A stretch of 64,000 nucleotides of DNA, taken from Alkalibacter mobilis. GTDB lineage: Bacteria > Bacillota > Clostridia > Eubacteriales > Alkalibacteraceae. A program made the translations under genes and the position numbers. Location: contig NZ_JADNRK010000006.1 in assembly GCF_015594845.1 (NCBI RefSeq), positions 1-64,000 on the forward strand. Reading direction: 5' to 3'. Positions 52,779 through 61,591 of the stretch are shown here, piece by piece (position 1 is the stretch's first letter; the number at the start of each line of letters is the position of its first letter). The notes under the pieces are model-generated. The model was not told where the DNA came from. It made no database searches and saw nothing but the letters and a program-made list of their open reading frames with translations.

Positions 52779-53645
52779 ATGACTGTAAAATTTATAACCG
52801 ATAGTGCATGTGACCTGTCAAGAGATATTCTTGAAAAGGAAAATGTTGATGTGATCCCAATTTATGTAAGTATAGACGGGAAAGACTTCAAAGACGGTTT
52901 AGACATAACATCTCAGGAAATTTACGATGGAATGAGACAAGGAAAAGTGTACAAGACAGCACAAATTACAGTTCATGATTTTGAAGAGGTTTTTAAAAAA
53001 TATGCCCTTGAAGGTCAGGATGTCATCCATATGAGTTTTTCATCGGGCTTGTCGGGAACTTATAATGCTGCTGTTTTGGCATCCAACAACATCAAGGAAA
53101 ACTATCCAAATGCGAATATTGAAGTTATTGACACAAAAGCAGCCGTAAACGGGTTGGGGCTGATAGTCAAAGATGCTATTGAGGCCAGAAATTCCGGTGC
53201 AGGCTACAATGATTTAATTGAACTGATAAAGGAAAGATCATCTAAAATAGAGCACATCTTCACTGTCGCAGATTTGGATTATTTGTTTCGAGGAGGAAGA
53301 TTAAGCAAGGGAGCGGCAATAGTAGGGAACATGCTGAACATTCAGCCGGTGTTAAAAGTAGATCACGAGGGCAAGCTGCAACAAATTGAAAAGGTCAGAG
53401 GCAGAAAGAAACTCTTTAACAAGATATTGGAAATAATGGACGAAAATGCTGACGATCTTGATAAACAAACTGTAGCATTGAGTCATTGTGACGACATTGA
53501 AGAAGCCGAAAAATTGATGGAAATGATCAAAGAAAGATTTGGGACTGAGAATTTCATTATAAATATGATGGGATCTGCCATAGGCGCTCATACAGGACCC
53601 GGTACGATCTGCGTTTTTTTCTACAACAGCAAAAATCAGTCTTGA
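52779..53645 (+). CDS. DegV family fatty-acid-binding protein, copy 1
   Basis: A 288-aa DegV protein: TDSACDLSRDILEKENVDVIPIYVSIDGKDFKDG and SFSSGLSGTYNAA are the two lipid-carboxylate-binding motifs. DegV/FakB proteins bind one fatty acid and present it to the kinase FakA for incorporation; no FakA is visible here. Last gene of the operon before a hairpin. A paralogue lies just beyond in the opposite orientation. Confidence 0.9.
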   Translation: MTVKFITDSACDLSRDILEKENVDVIPIYVSIDGKDFKDGLDITSQEIYDGMRQGKVYKTAQITVHDFEEVFKKYALEGQDVIHMSFSSGLSGTYNAAVLASNNIKENYPNANIEVIDTKAAVNGLGLIVKDAIEARNSGAGYNDLIELIKERSSKIEHIFTVADLDYLFRGGRLSKGAAIVGNMLNIQPVLKVDHEGKLQQIEKVRGRKKLFNKILEIMDENADDLDKQTVALSHCDDIEEAEKLMEMIKERFGTENFIINMMGSAIGAHTGPGTICVFFYNSKNQS

Positions 53646-53659
53646 AACAATAAATTAAA

Positions 53660-53713
53660 GACCCTGAATCTCGCAACGCCTACTGGCCGCGCAAGATCCA
53701 GGGTCATTTTTTT
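53660..53713. terminator. terminator between convergent degV genes
   Basis: GACCCTGAATCTCGC (from 53660) pairs imperfectly with the segment ending GATCCAGGGTC (to 53705), followed by a run of T residues. Confidence 0.75.
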
Positions 53714-53723
53714 GTTGAAGGAA

Positions 53724-54560
53724 TCAGTACGAAAGTATTATTCCACCATCGTCCATATAAACGGCACTGAGCCCATTTGCCTCGGTCATGATTATGTCTT
53801 TGAAATTATATTTCTCCTTTATCATTTCCCTTACATAGTTGGCTTTTTCAGAATCGTTACAATGTATTATCCCTATTTTTTTGTCTGAGAAATCCGACTT
53901 TTCCTTGCCTATCAATTCAACCATTTTTTTAAGGGCCTTTTTAGTTCCTCTGGACTTTTCAACAAGCGTGATCTCTCCGTTACTATCTGCCGCAAGTATT
54001 GGTTTAATATGTAAAAACTGAGCAAACATTCCGGTCAATTTACTCATTCTTCCATTTTTGATCAGGTTGTCCAGATTTTCAAGCACGAAAACCGTTTTCA
54101 TTTCCTTGATGTATTTTTCAGTGTTTTCCACGATTTCCTGCAAAGGTTTATTTTCATCGATCAATTCTTTGATCTTTACAACTATCATCGCCTCTGCGAT
54201 TGCGGCAGACAGCGAATCGAAAACATGTATGAATTTTTCGCCGAATTGTTCAAAGTACATATCCCTTGCCGTCAAAGCACTATTGTAGGTTCCGCTAAGG
54301 CTGGATGAAATCGTTACAACAAAAATGTTCTCGGCCTCTTTGTACTTTTCCAGAAAATGATTTGGAGAAGGACAAGCCGTTCTTATGGAATTTACAGACT
54401 TTTTCATTTTACTGATGATGGTTTTTACAGTTAGAGTTTCATCATCAACAAGGTCTTCGTTGTCGATGCTTATGGTAAATGGTACAGTTGCATGATTTAT
54501 TTCTTTCTTCATATCTTCATTAAAATCACAACTGCTTCCAACTATTATTTTATAATCCAT
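53724..54560 (-). CDS. DegV family fatty-acid-binding protein, copy 2
   Basis: A 278-aa DegV protein, diverged from copy 1 (VGSSCDFNEDMKKEINHATVPFTISIDNEDLVDD, TISSSLSGTYNSALTARDM). It is expected to bind a fatty acid of a different chain type, since FakB paralogues usually divide saturated and unsaturated acids. Monocistronic, with a GGAGG ribosome binding site. Confidence 0.88.
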   Translation of the reverse strand: MDYKIIVGSSCDFNEDMKKEINHATVPFTISIDNEDLVDDETLTVKTIISKMKKSVNSIRTACPSPNHFLEKYKEAENIFVVTISSSLSGTYNSALTARDMYFEQFGEKFIHVFDSLSAAIAEAMIVVKIKELIDENKPLQEIVENTEKYIKEMKTVFVLENLDNLIKNGRMSKLTGMFAQFLHIKPILAADSNGEITLVEKSRGTKKALKKMVELIGKEKSDFSDKKIGIIHCNDSEKANYVREMIKEKYNFKDIIMTEANGLSAVYMDDGGIILSY

Positions 54561-54708
54561 TGCGTACCTCCCGTAATTTTATAATTAATTTTACCATACA
54601 CCCCATATTTTATAAAGAGATATAAATTTTATAAATGAGTAAAAAGAAAGTAGATTCATTGCTTTATCTGATATAATTATCTTATAGAATATAAGGAGCG
54701 TGATCGGG

Positions 54709-56037
54709 ATGAGTATTTATGTTGATTTGACTAAGGCCATGATTTCTGAAGATGAGTTGGTTAACATTTATCCACAGATTGTGACAGCAGAAGAAGCCCT
54801 TTCGGAAAGAAGCGGTGCAGGAAAAGATTTTCTTGGCTGGTATGATTATCCAGATACTTATGATAAAGAGGAATTTGAAGCTGTTATGGAGGCGTCAAAG
54901 CGAATTAGAAGTACTTGTGAAGCTTTTATAGTCATTGGCATCGGTGGATCATATTTAGGTTCCAAAGCTGTCATTGATGCATTGAATTCATTTTTTGCAA
55001 ATGAAAAGGATTTGAAAGGTCCGAAAATTTATTTTGCAGGACAAAATATAAGTGGAAAATATCTGAATGATTTATTTGAGTTGGTCAAGGACAAAGATGT
55101 AATGATAAATGTAATATCAAAATCAGGGACCACGACAGAGCCGGCCATCGCATTCAGAGTTTTTAAAAATTTGATTGAAAGTAAATATGGGAAAGAAGAA
55201 TCCCAAAAGAGGATTTTTGTTACTACCGACAAGGAAAAAGGAGCATTGAAGAAGCTTTCTGAAGAAGAAGGATACCAGACATTTGTAATTTCCAACGACG
55301 TGGGGGGCAGATATTCCGTGCACACCTCGGTTGGTCTTTTGCCGATAGCTGTTGCAGGGCATGATATAAAAGATTTCATGAAGGGCGCTAAAGATCAAAT
55401 GGATGAAATAAACGGCGACCGGTCCATGACAAATCCATGTTATCGTTATGCGGCAGTTCGGAATATTCTTAATAGAAAAGGCAAGGATATGGAGATAATG
55501 GTAAACTACGAGCCGGAGATGCAGATGTTTGCAGAATGGTGGAAGCAACTTTATGGAGAAAGTGAAGGTAAAGACGGAAAGGGGATATTTCCGGTGTCAG
55601 TCAATAATTCCACGGACCTCCATTCTCTCGGTCAAATCATTCAAGAAGGAAAAAGAAATATCTTTGAAACAGTGATAGTTTTCGATCAACATCAAAATGA
55701 CATGGTCATACCCTACGATGAAGCTGATTTGGATGGACTCAATTACATTTCAGGTAAAGGCATGAATTATGTAAACAAAATGGCTTTTCAAGGAACGCTT
55801 TTGGCCCACGTGGAAGGAAATGTTCCGAACGTCGTGATCAATGTCAATGAACTTAGTGCCTACTCATTGGGCAGATTAGTTTACTTTTTTGAAAGAGCTT
55901 GCGGAATAAGCGGATACATGCTTGGAGTCAACCCATTTGATCAGCCAGGGGTGGAAAGTTACAAGAAAAACATGTTTGCCTTGCTGGGTAAAAGAGGATA
56001 CGAAGATTTGGCTGAGATGCTTAAAAAGAATCTATAA
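54709..56037 (+). CDS. pgi: glucose-6-phosphate isomerase
   Basis: A 442-aa glycolytic/gluconeogenic isomerase: GIGGSYLGSKA, VISKSGTTTEPAIAFR, VGGRYSVHTSVGLLP and the C-terminal GVNPFDQPGVESYK with the catalytic residues. Length fits the short Firmicutes form. ATG at 54709 has AAGGAG at 10 nt; a GTG at 54700 would be only 1 nt from it. Confidence 0.95.
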   Translation: MSIYVDLTKAMISEDELVNIYPQIVTAEEALSERSGAGKDFLGWYDYPDTYDKEEFEAVMEASKRIRSTCEAFIVIGIGGSYLGSKAVIDALNSFFANEKDLKGPKIYFAGQNISGKYLNDLFELVKDKDVMINVISKSGTTTEPAIAFRVFKNLIESKYGKEESQKRIFVTTDKEKGALKKLSEEEGYQTFVISNDVGGRYSVHTSVGLLPIAVAGHDIKDFMKGAKDQMDEINGDRSMTNPCYRYAAVRNILNRKGKDMEIMVNYEPEMQMFAEWWKQLYGESEGKDGKGIFPVSVNNSTDLHSLGQIIQEGKRNIFETVIVFDQHQNDMVIPYDEADLDGLNYISGKGMNYVNKMAFQGTLLAHVEGNVPNVVINVNELSAYSLGRLVYFFERACGISGYMLGVNPFDQPGVESYKKNMFALLGKRGYEDLAEMLKKNL

Positions 56038-56040
56038 ATC

Positions 56041-56080
56041 TATCGACAGGGGACATAAGTCTTCTGTCGATAAATTTTAA
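56041..56080 (+). terminator. terminator of pgi
   Basis: TATCGACAG (56041-56049) and CTGTCGATA (56064-56072) with inner pairing GGAC/GTC-type, followed by AATTTTAAT. Confidence 0.65.
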
Positions 56081-56162
56081 TAAGGTTTTAATAATTTCTG
56101 AATATCCGATTAATGCTGGCAGGTTATGATCATATTATAAAATTCAGACAGGTGGTAAAAAT

Positions 56163-56696
56163 ATGAGAATTACATTGCAGCAGGTAGAAAATTTGCGAAA
56201 GCGTGTTGACTGTGACTATCAAACAGCTGAAAAAATATTGAGAAAGGTTAAGGGAGATGAAGATCAGGCTGTTCTTTACGTATTGAAACGTAGAAACCAT
56301 AAGGCTAAAAAAATAGTTGATTTGGCTAGTGAACTTCTGCAGAAATTATTTTCCTACAATCTTTTATTAATAAAAAATGGAAAAAAAATTATAGAAATAC
56401 CAATGGTATTGTTGATAGCGGCGGTTGCAATATTCCATGTCCCACTTGAGTTCATGCTGATTCTGGTAGTTGCAGCCGTAATTGGGGGCTATGCATTCGA
56501 ATTGGACACTAAAGAGTCGGGAATCGAAGAGGAAATGACTGGGAAAATGGATCAATCATCACATCGGCACCAAGACATTGACGATCTCATTGAAGAAGAG
56601 TCAGACAAGCTGGGAGAGAAAAATAACAACTTTGAAAATGTATTGACTGAAAATGTGGATGAGAATGACGATTATGATGAAATTATAATAGAATAG
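56163..56696 (+). CDS. DUF4342/UBA-like domain membrane protein
   Basis: A 177-aa protein: an N-terminal UBA-like helix bundle (about 5-40; ENLRKRVDCDYQTAEKILRKVKGDEDQAVLYV), a basic linker, a DUF4342-type strand region (LLLIKNGKKIIEIP) running into a long hydrophobic stretch (about 78-115), and a very acidic C-terminal tail. Function unknown. It lies 11 nt before the response regulator gene and shares its orientation, so it may be part of, or modulate, the two-component system. Confidence 0.75.
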   Translation: MRITLQQVENLRKRVDCDYQTAEKILRKVKGDEDQAVLYVLKRRNHKAKKIVDLASELLQKLFSYNLLLIKNGKKIIEIPMVLLIAAVAIFHVPLEFMLILVVAAVIGGYAFELDTKESGIEEEMTGKMDQSSHRHQDIDDLIEEESDKLGEKNNNFENVLTENVDENDDYDEIIIE

Positions 56697-56707
56697 GGGG
56701 AAATGGG

Positions 56708-57400
56708 GTGAGTGTGAGGATACTTATAGTGGAGGATGAAGTAAAAATTTCACGATTTCTTCAATTGGAGTTGGAACACGAAGGGTACGAAGTCGAAACT
56801 GCGTTTGATGGTAGAAAAGGGCTTGAAAAGGCACAAAACAAGGAATTTGATGTAATAATACTTGATATAATGCTTCCGCAGTTGAGTGGTATGGAAGTTT
56901 GCAGAAGAGTAAGACATGAAAACAAATCAGTGCCAATAATAATGTTGACTGCAAAGGATGACGTTTCAGACAAAGTAATGGGATTGGATTCCGGTGCGGA
57001 TGATTATATGACAAAACCTTTTGCCATTGAGGAGCTTTTGGCCAGGATCAGGGTTGCCGTTAAACGGAGAAGCAATGGAGTGGCCGATTCCAACAGAAAT
57101 ACCATTAAATTAGGAGATTTAATTTTAGACAAGGAAAGATACATCGTAACGTTTAAACAGCAAAATATAGATTTGACCAAGAAAGAATTCGACTTATTGG
57201 CATACCTCATGGAAAATAAAAATATAGTCTTGACCAGAGATAAAATAGTTGAACATGTATGGGGATATGATTACATGGGTGAAACCAACGTGACCGATGT
57301 CTATATAAGATATTTAAGAAGTAAATTGGACCAAAAATACGGTATTGATTTGATAAAAACCATACGTGGGGTGGGTTACAAAATCAGTGATGAAAAATAA
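56708..57400 (+). CDS. OmpR family response regulator
   Basis: A 230-aa regulator: receiver domain with acidic pocket ED (10-11), phospho-acceptor Asp53 in ILDIMLP and conserved Lys in YMTKPFA. A C-terminal winged helix (about 130-228; LTKKEFDLLAYLMENKN...HVWGYDY) binds DNA. GTG start at 56708 with AGGGGGAAA upstream. Its end overlaps the sensor kinase start by 11 nt. Confidence 0.92.
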   Translation: MSVRILIVEDEVKISRFLQLELEHEGYEVETAFDGRKGLEKAQNKEFDVIILDIMLPQLSGMEVCRRVRHENKSVPIIMLTAKDDVSDKVMGLDSGADDYMTKPFAIEELLARIRVAVKRRSNGVADSNRNTIKLGDLILDKERYIVTFKQQNIDLTKKEFDLLAYLMENKNIVLTRDKIVEHVWGYDYMGETNVTDVYIRYLRSKLDQKYGIDLIKTIRGVGYKISDEK

Positions 57401-58859
57401 GAATAGAAAAATCGGCCTGAGACCCTCAGCGCTCGATAAAATTATTGGGGCGCCTTTAACTGCACTGGAAGATATCAAACAGCTAATGAAATTTTCAATA
57501 AGAACCAAGATATCCATCAGTTACCTAATTATATTCACATTTATATTTTCCGTCACAACAGGATTTCTGGTTGCGGGATACATTTATTCAGTAAAAACGC
57601 AATTATACGAAAAAAATTTTGATGTTGTGGAACAAGTTCTAAGTCTTGTATCTGAGGAAGGACTTGTGCCGGATGTTAAGGATCATCTAAGCCGGATATA
57701 CATCGATCAAAACATTGGGGTTTTGATACAAGATCGAAACGGAGAAGAAAGTTATGCCAACTCTCCCTTATATCCGATTGTTAATTATGATTCTCTTAAA
57801 GGTAGCGGTTTTTTTAAGGATATTTTTCCACTTCTGGATTTGGCTTCATACGAGTTGATGCCATTGGAATTCGATTTGGATACTGATGGAAAGGCGACAT
57901 TTTTCTTTGAGATTTCAGGTGAAATAAATTTGGGAAGGAGAATGTGCGCAATTTTAGGCATATGTTATTTTGTAGGACTTATGGTGATGTTCTTATTTGG
58001 AGGAATAAAAACAAAACAAGTAATAAGTCCCATAAACATGATTTCCCAGACTGCGGACAATATCAATTCACAAAACTTGGATGCCAGGATAGATGTGGGA
58101 AAAGCCAAGTACGAATTGAAAGATTTGGCAATCACTATCAACGAAATGATAGATCGCATACAGGATGGATATAAAAAACAACAAAGATTCGTATCTGATG
58201 TAAGTCATGAACTAAGAACACCCATATCTGTTATTGATGGGTATGCCAATATGCTTGACAGATGGGGAAAAAAGGATCCTGAGATACTGCAGGAATCTAT
58301 TGATGCACTAAAAAATGAAGCTGCAAACATGGGGAATTTGGTTGAGAGATTACTTTTTTTAGCGCGCTACGACCGGGATGTCCTAAAATATGAAATTAAA
58401 TCATGTAATATCAGCGAAATCATCGAAGAAGTCGCTAAGGAGACTCAAATGATTGATTCTGACCATAAAGTAAACTGGTTAATAGAACCTAATTTATATG
58501 TTTTAGGGGACTGCGACAGAATTAAGCAGGTTGCAAGGATTTTCGCCGATAATGCTGTCAAGTACACTCCAAAAGGAAAACACATTGATTTTGGATGTTT
58601 TGTTAAAGAAGGGTATGCAGCCGTTGAAGTTAAAGACAGCGGCATAGGGATCGAAAAGAAAGACTTGGAGAGTATTTTTGAACGATTTTATAGAGCGGAT
58701 GAGTCTAGAAATAAACAGACCGGTGGTTACGGTTTGGGTTTGAGCATAGCGAAAATAATCGTATTACAGCACAAAGGGAAAATAAAAGTTAAGACAAAAA
58801 TCAATAGAGGAAGCATATTTAGTGCATATTTTCCTTTGCAAAAAAACAAAACGCCATAA
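57390..58859 (+). CDS. sensor histidine kinase (ArlS-like)
   Basis: A 489-aa membrane kinase with two membrane helices (about 41-65 and 184-206) flanking an extracellular domain, then HAMP, HisKA with His273 in DVSHELRTPISVIDGYANML, and an HATPase domain (NAVKYTPKGK, DSGIGIEKKDLESIFERFYR, GGYGLGLSIAK). The HisKA region resembles ArlS. An unusual 35-residue basic N-terminal extension precedes the first helix; starting further in, at the Met before KFSIRTK, is possible. Signal unknown. Confidence 0.9.
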   Translation: MKNKNRKIGLRPSALDKIIGAPLTALEDIKQLMKFSIRTKISISYLIIFTFIFSVTTGFLVAGYIYSVKTQLYEKNFDVVEQVLSLVSEEGLVPDVKDHLSRIYIDQNIGVLIQDRNGEESYANSPLYPIVNYDSLKGSGFFKDIFPLLDLASYELMPLEFDLDTDGKATFFFEISGEINLGRRMCAILGICYFVGLMVMFLFGGIKTKQVISPINMISQTADNINSQNLDARIDVGKAKYELKDLAITINEMIDRIQDGYKKQQRFVSDVSHELRTPISVIDGYANMLDRWGKKDPEILQESIDALKNEAANMGNLVERLLFLARYDRDVLKYEIKSCNISEIIEEVAKETQMIDSDHKVNWLIEPNLYVLGDCDRIKQVARIFADNAVKYTPKGKHIDFGCFVKEGYAAVEVKDSGIGIEKKDLESIFERFYRADESRNKQTGGYGLGLSIAKIIVLQHKGKIKVKTKINRGSIFSAYFPLQKNKTP

Positions 58860-58877
58860 CAGCGTTTTGTTTTTGGA
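58843..58877. terminator. bidirectional terminator
   Basis: AAAACAAAACGC (58843-58854) and GCGTTTTGTTTT (58862-58873), 7-nt loop; overlaps the stop of the kinase gene and serves the convergent TetR gene. Confidence 0.8.
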
Positions 58878-58882
58878 TACAA

Positions 58883-59557
58883 TTATTCGACTTCTTCAGT
58901 TATCGTGAATTCTTTCAAGTCGATTTCCATAACAAAGTCTATCGCTTTATTCAGTTTTTCTTTGAAAACTTTTTCATCGATCCCGACACTCAAAATCCAG
59001 AAACGAGTTATAAATAACATGGCTTCTCTGTAGCCCATATTCAAATTTCCGGAAATTATACTTCTGAATATGCTTGTAGCTATAGAAAATGCGGAAATCG
59101 TGTACGCCTTCAATAGATCTTCGTTCATATCGACTTGATAATTCTTGAGTATCTCATCGAATTGTTTTGTGACCATGTAGTTTAAATCGTAGTCGTCAAC
59201 GATAAGTACCGGGCTGTCGAAGGGATGGGTAGATTCCATATAAAGGGTTTGGTAGAGCTCTTCTTCCAGCAATATCCTGTAATATAGCGAAACATAAATG
59301 AAATGGCTCAACATGCAATCCTCTTTTAAAGGAACGCTTTTTTCTGCAAAGTCCAATGTTTTTAGTATCAATGTCCCCAATATGTAATCCGCAATACCTT
59401 GTTTGTTCTTGAAATAGTAGTAAAGCAGTGGATTTTTAACTCCGGCGCGCTCTGCTATATCTCTTACAGAGATGTCTTTCCATCCTTTTTCAAGTACCAA
59501 TTCTTTAGTTACATTAAGTATTTTTTTTCTTGTTTCAAAACTTTTTTTATATGCCAT
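58883..59557 (-). CDS. TetR family transcriptional regulator
   Basis: A 224-aa regulator: N-terminal HTH (about 8-55; RDIAERAGVKNPLLYYYFKNKQGIADYIL), followed by an unassigned ligand-binding domain rich in aromatic residues. ATG at 59557 suits GGTGATG; upstream in-frame starts lie in the operator region. Its promoter (extended -10 TGGTATAAT on the minus strand) is overlapped upstream by a perfect 10-bp-arm dyad, suggesting autorepression. Confidence 0.85.
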   Translation of the reverse strand: MAYKKSFETRKKILNVTKELVLEKGWKDISVRDIAERAGVKNPLLYYYFKNKQGIADYILGTLILKTLDFAEKSVPLKEDCMLSHFIYVSLYYRILLEEELYQTLYMESTHPFDSPVLIVDDYDLNYMVTKQFDEILKNYQVDMNEDLLKAYTISAFSIATSIFRSIISGNLNMGYREAMLFITRFWILSVGIDEKVFKEKLNKAIDFVMEIDLKEFTITEEVE

Positions 59558-59584
59558 TTTCATCACCACTATAATTATACCACA

Positions 59585-59609
59585 AATTTTTAGTGTTAAA
59601 CTAAAAATT
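59585..59609. promoter_or_regulatory. 25-bp dyad, candidate TetR operator
   Basis: AATTTTTAGT (59585-59594), GTTAA, ACTAAAAATT (59600-59609): perfect 10-bp arms. It lies between the TetR gene and the acpS operon, next to the TetR -10, so it may regulate one or both. Confidence 0.65.
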
Positions 59610-59683
59610 GATGTCAAGATTAAAAATCACCAAAAATATATCATATGATATAATTTATTTATTAAAGATTGAGGAGGATACGC

Positions 59684-60061
59684 GTGATTTATGGTTTGGG
59701 TACGGATATTATCAATATAGACAGAATTTCAAAAGCCATTCAGAAGAACCCCAGATTTCTGACAAAATACTTTACCGATAGTGAAATCAAATACATAAAA
59801 TCAAGAAAAAACGCAGCTGAAACAGCTGCAGGAAGGTTTGCAGCCAAAGAAGCCGTATCAAAAGCATTGGGAACTGGTTTTAGAGGCTTTGGAATGATCG
59901 AAATCGAAGTGCTTAATGATGATTTGGGCAAACCGTTTATTAATCTTCTGGGACGAGCCAGACAATGGGTAAATGAGTTGGGAAACGTAAAGATCCTCGT
60001 GTCTATTTCTCATACAAACGAGTGCGCCATGGCTACGGCGATTGTCGACAAGGAGGATTGA
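59684..60061 (+). CDS. acpS: holo-[acyl-carrier-protein] synthase
   Basis: A 125-aa enzyme attaching phosphopantetheine from CoA to acyl carrier protein: YGLGTDIINIDRI with the Mg-binding Asp, and GRFAAKEAVSKALGTG, then ISHTNECAMATAIV. GTG at 59684 with GGAGGATA upstream gives the standard N-terminus; a TTG five codons earlier overlaps the ribosome binding site. First gene of acpS-nnrD-nadE. Confidence 0.93.
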   Translation: MIYGLGTDIINIDRISKAIQKNPRFLTKYFTDSEIKYIKSRKNAAETAAGRFAAKEAVSKALGTGFRGFGMIEIEVLNDDLGKPFINLLGRARQWVNELGNVKILVSISHTNECAMATAIVDKED

Positions 60062-60062
60062 A

Positions 60063-61580
60063 ATGAATATATATACTGCGGATGAAATGAGAAATATAGA
60101 CATGCATACAGTAAAAAGCAGCGATGTCTGTATGTATGACTTAATTGAGAAAGCCGCAAATGCGATTCATCACGTTATTGAAAACAAGATCCCCGTCAGT
60201 AAAGGAAACTACAGTTTTTTGGTAATTTGTGGCAAAGGAAACAACGGTGCAGATGGAAGAAAGCTTGCCGAGCTGATAAGCAATAAATTTATTCCTGTCG
60301 AGATCCTCATGTTATTTGGGGAAGAAGATTTTGACTTTGAATGCGATGTTGAAAAAAAATCAATATCAGGGCAAATAAAAGTACATTTTGTAGAAAATCT
60401 TGGCACAGAAGAATTGATAAGCCTGGTAAAAAAGCATGAATACGTGATAGACGCAATCACGGGTACTGGTCTCAAGGGTAAACTGATTGGTAAAGTTGTT
60501 GATGTCATCCAAATTATTAATCGGTTTGCGAAGAACGTGATAAGTATAGACATACCTACCGGTGTGAATGGTACAAATGGATTAGCAGACGAGAACAGTG
60601 TGAAAGCCAAATACACCATAGTTGTAGACTCATATAAAACAGGGAATTTACTGGGCGAAAGCTGTGATTATTCGGGGAAAATGTTTTTAACTGATGAAAT
60701 AGGTTTGAATAAGGAACGAGCCCCCAATAACAAAATTTTATTGGACAGCTTGTCGGTTGGTATATTAAAACCCAGAAAACTTTCAGGTCACAAGTATACA
60801 TTCGGGAAACTTGTGATTGCAGGAGGATCGAAAGGCATGGAGGGTGCTCCTATAATGGCGGCTTTGGCCGGCTTGAAAACAGGCTGTGGTCTTTCTGCAA
60901 TCTTAACGGACAAACAGACGTTCAAATCCTTGGATTCTTCAAATCATGAACTGATCAAAATGTGCTATGATGAAGAAAAAACCTATGAAGACTGCCTTTA
61001 CAAGGCTTCTGCAGTGGTATTTGGTCCGGGACTCGTTTGCAATGACGATAATATCTCAAACTTGAAGACTTTGTTATGTAAAGATATTCCAATGGTTGTG
61101 GATGCAGGAGGGTTAAGTGTATTTAACGAAATGGCGGACAAAAGCAATTTAAAAAACAAGAGAATCATCGCAACCCCACACTACGGTGAGATGGCCTCAT
61201 TGTTCAATGTAAAGACCCATGATATTTTGATGGATCCTTTGCATTTTGTAAAAAGTTTTGTTGCCTGTTACAATATGGATATAATACTAAAAGGTCCTTG
61301 TTCGATCCTGGCTGTGGGTGGTAAAATTTGGTTTAACTATAATCCTAATTCTGGAATGGCAACGGCGGGAAGCGGCGATGTTTTAGCGGGTATCTTGGGT
61401 GGATTGCTTGCACAGGGATACAATAACAGGGATTCAATGTTGTTGGGAACAAGAATCCATAATTTAGCAGGCAGATATGCTCAAAATTCAAAAGGGTCGT
61501 GGAGCATGATGGCTGGTGATATCATAGAAAACATTCATAAAGCTATAATGCATATGCAAAATAATAATGAAATTACATGA
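60063..61580 (+). CDS. nnrD: bifunctional NAD(P)H-hydrate epimerase/ADP-dependent dehydratase
   Basis: A 505-aa repair enzyme. The N-terminal epimerase part (1-210; CGKGNNGADGRKLAE, IDIPTGVNG) interconverts NAD(P)HX epimers; the C-terminal ribokinase-like dehydratase part (from about 225; KLVIAGGSKGMEGAPIMAALAGLKTGCGL, NSGMATAGSGDVLAGILGGL) restores NAD(P)H. Standard E-D fusion length. ATG at 60063 directly follows the acpS stop, with AAGGAGG. Confidence 0.92.
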   Translation: MNIYTADEMRNIDMHTVKSSDVCMYDLIEKAANAIHHVIENKIPVSKGNYSFLVICGKGNNGADGRKLAELISNKFIPVEILMLFGEEDFDFECDVEKKSISGQIKVHFVENLGTEELISLVKKHEYVIDAITGTGLKGKLIGKVVDVIQIINRFAKNVISIDIPTGVNGTNGLADENSVKAKYTIVVDSYKTGNLLGESCDYSGKMFLTDEIGLNKERAPNNKILLDSLSVGILKPRKLSGHKYTFGKLVIAGGSKGMEGAPIMAALAGLKTGCGLSAILTDKQTFKSLDSSNHELIKMCYDEEKTYEDCLYKASAVVFGPGLVCNDDNISNLKTLLCKDIPMVVDAGGLSVFNEMADKSNLKNKRIIATPHYGEMASLFNVKTHDILMDPLHFVKSFVACYNMDIILKGPCSILAVGGKIWFNYNPNSGMATAGSGDVLAGILGGLLAQGYNNRDSMLLGTRIHNLAGRYAQNSKGSWSMMAGDIIENIHKAIMHMQNNNEIT

Positions 61581-61591
61581 GGTGGTATATT

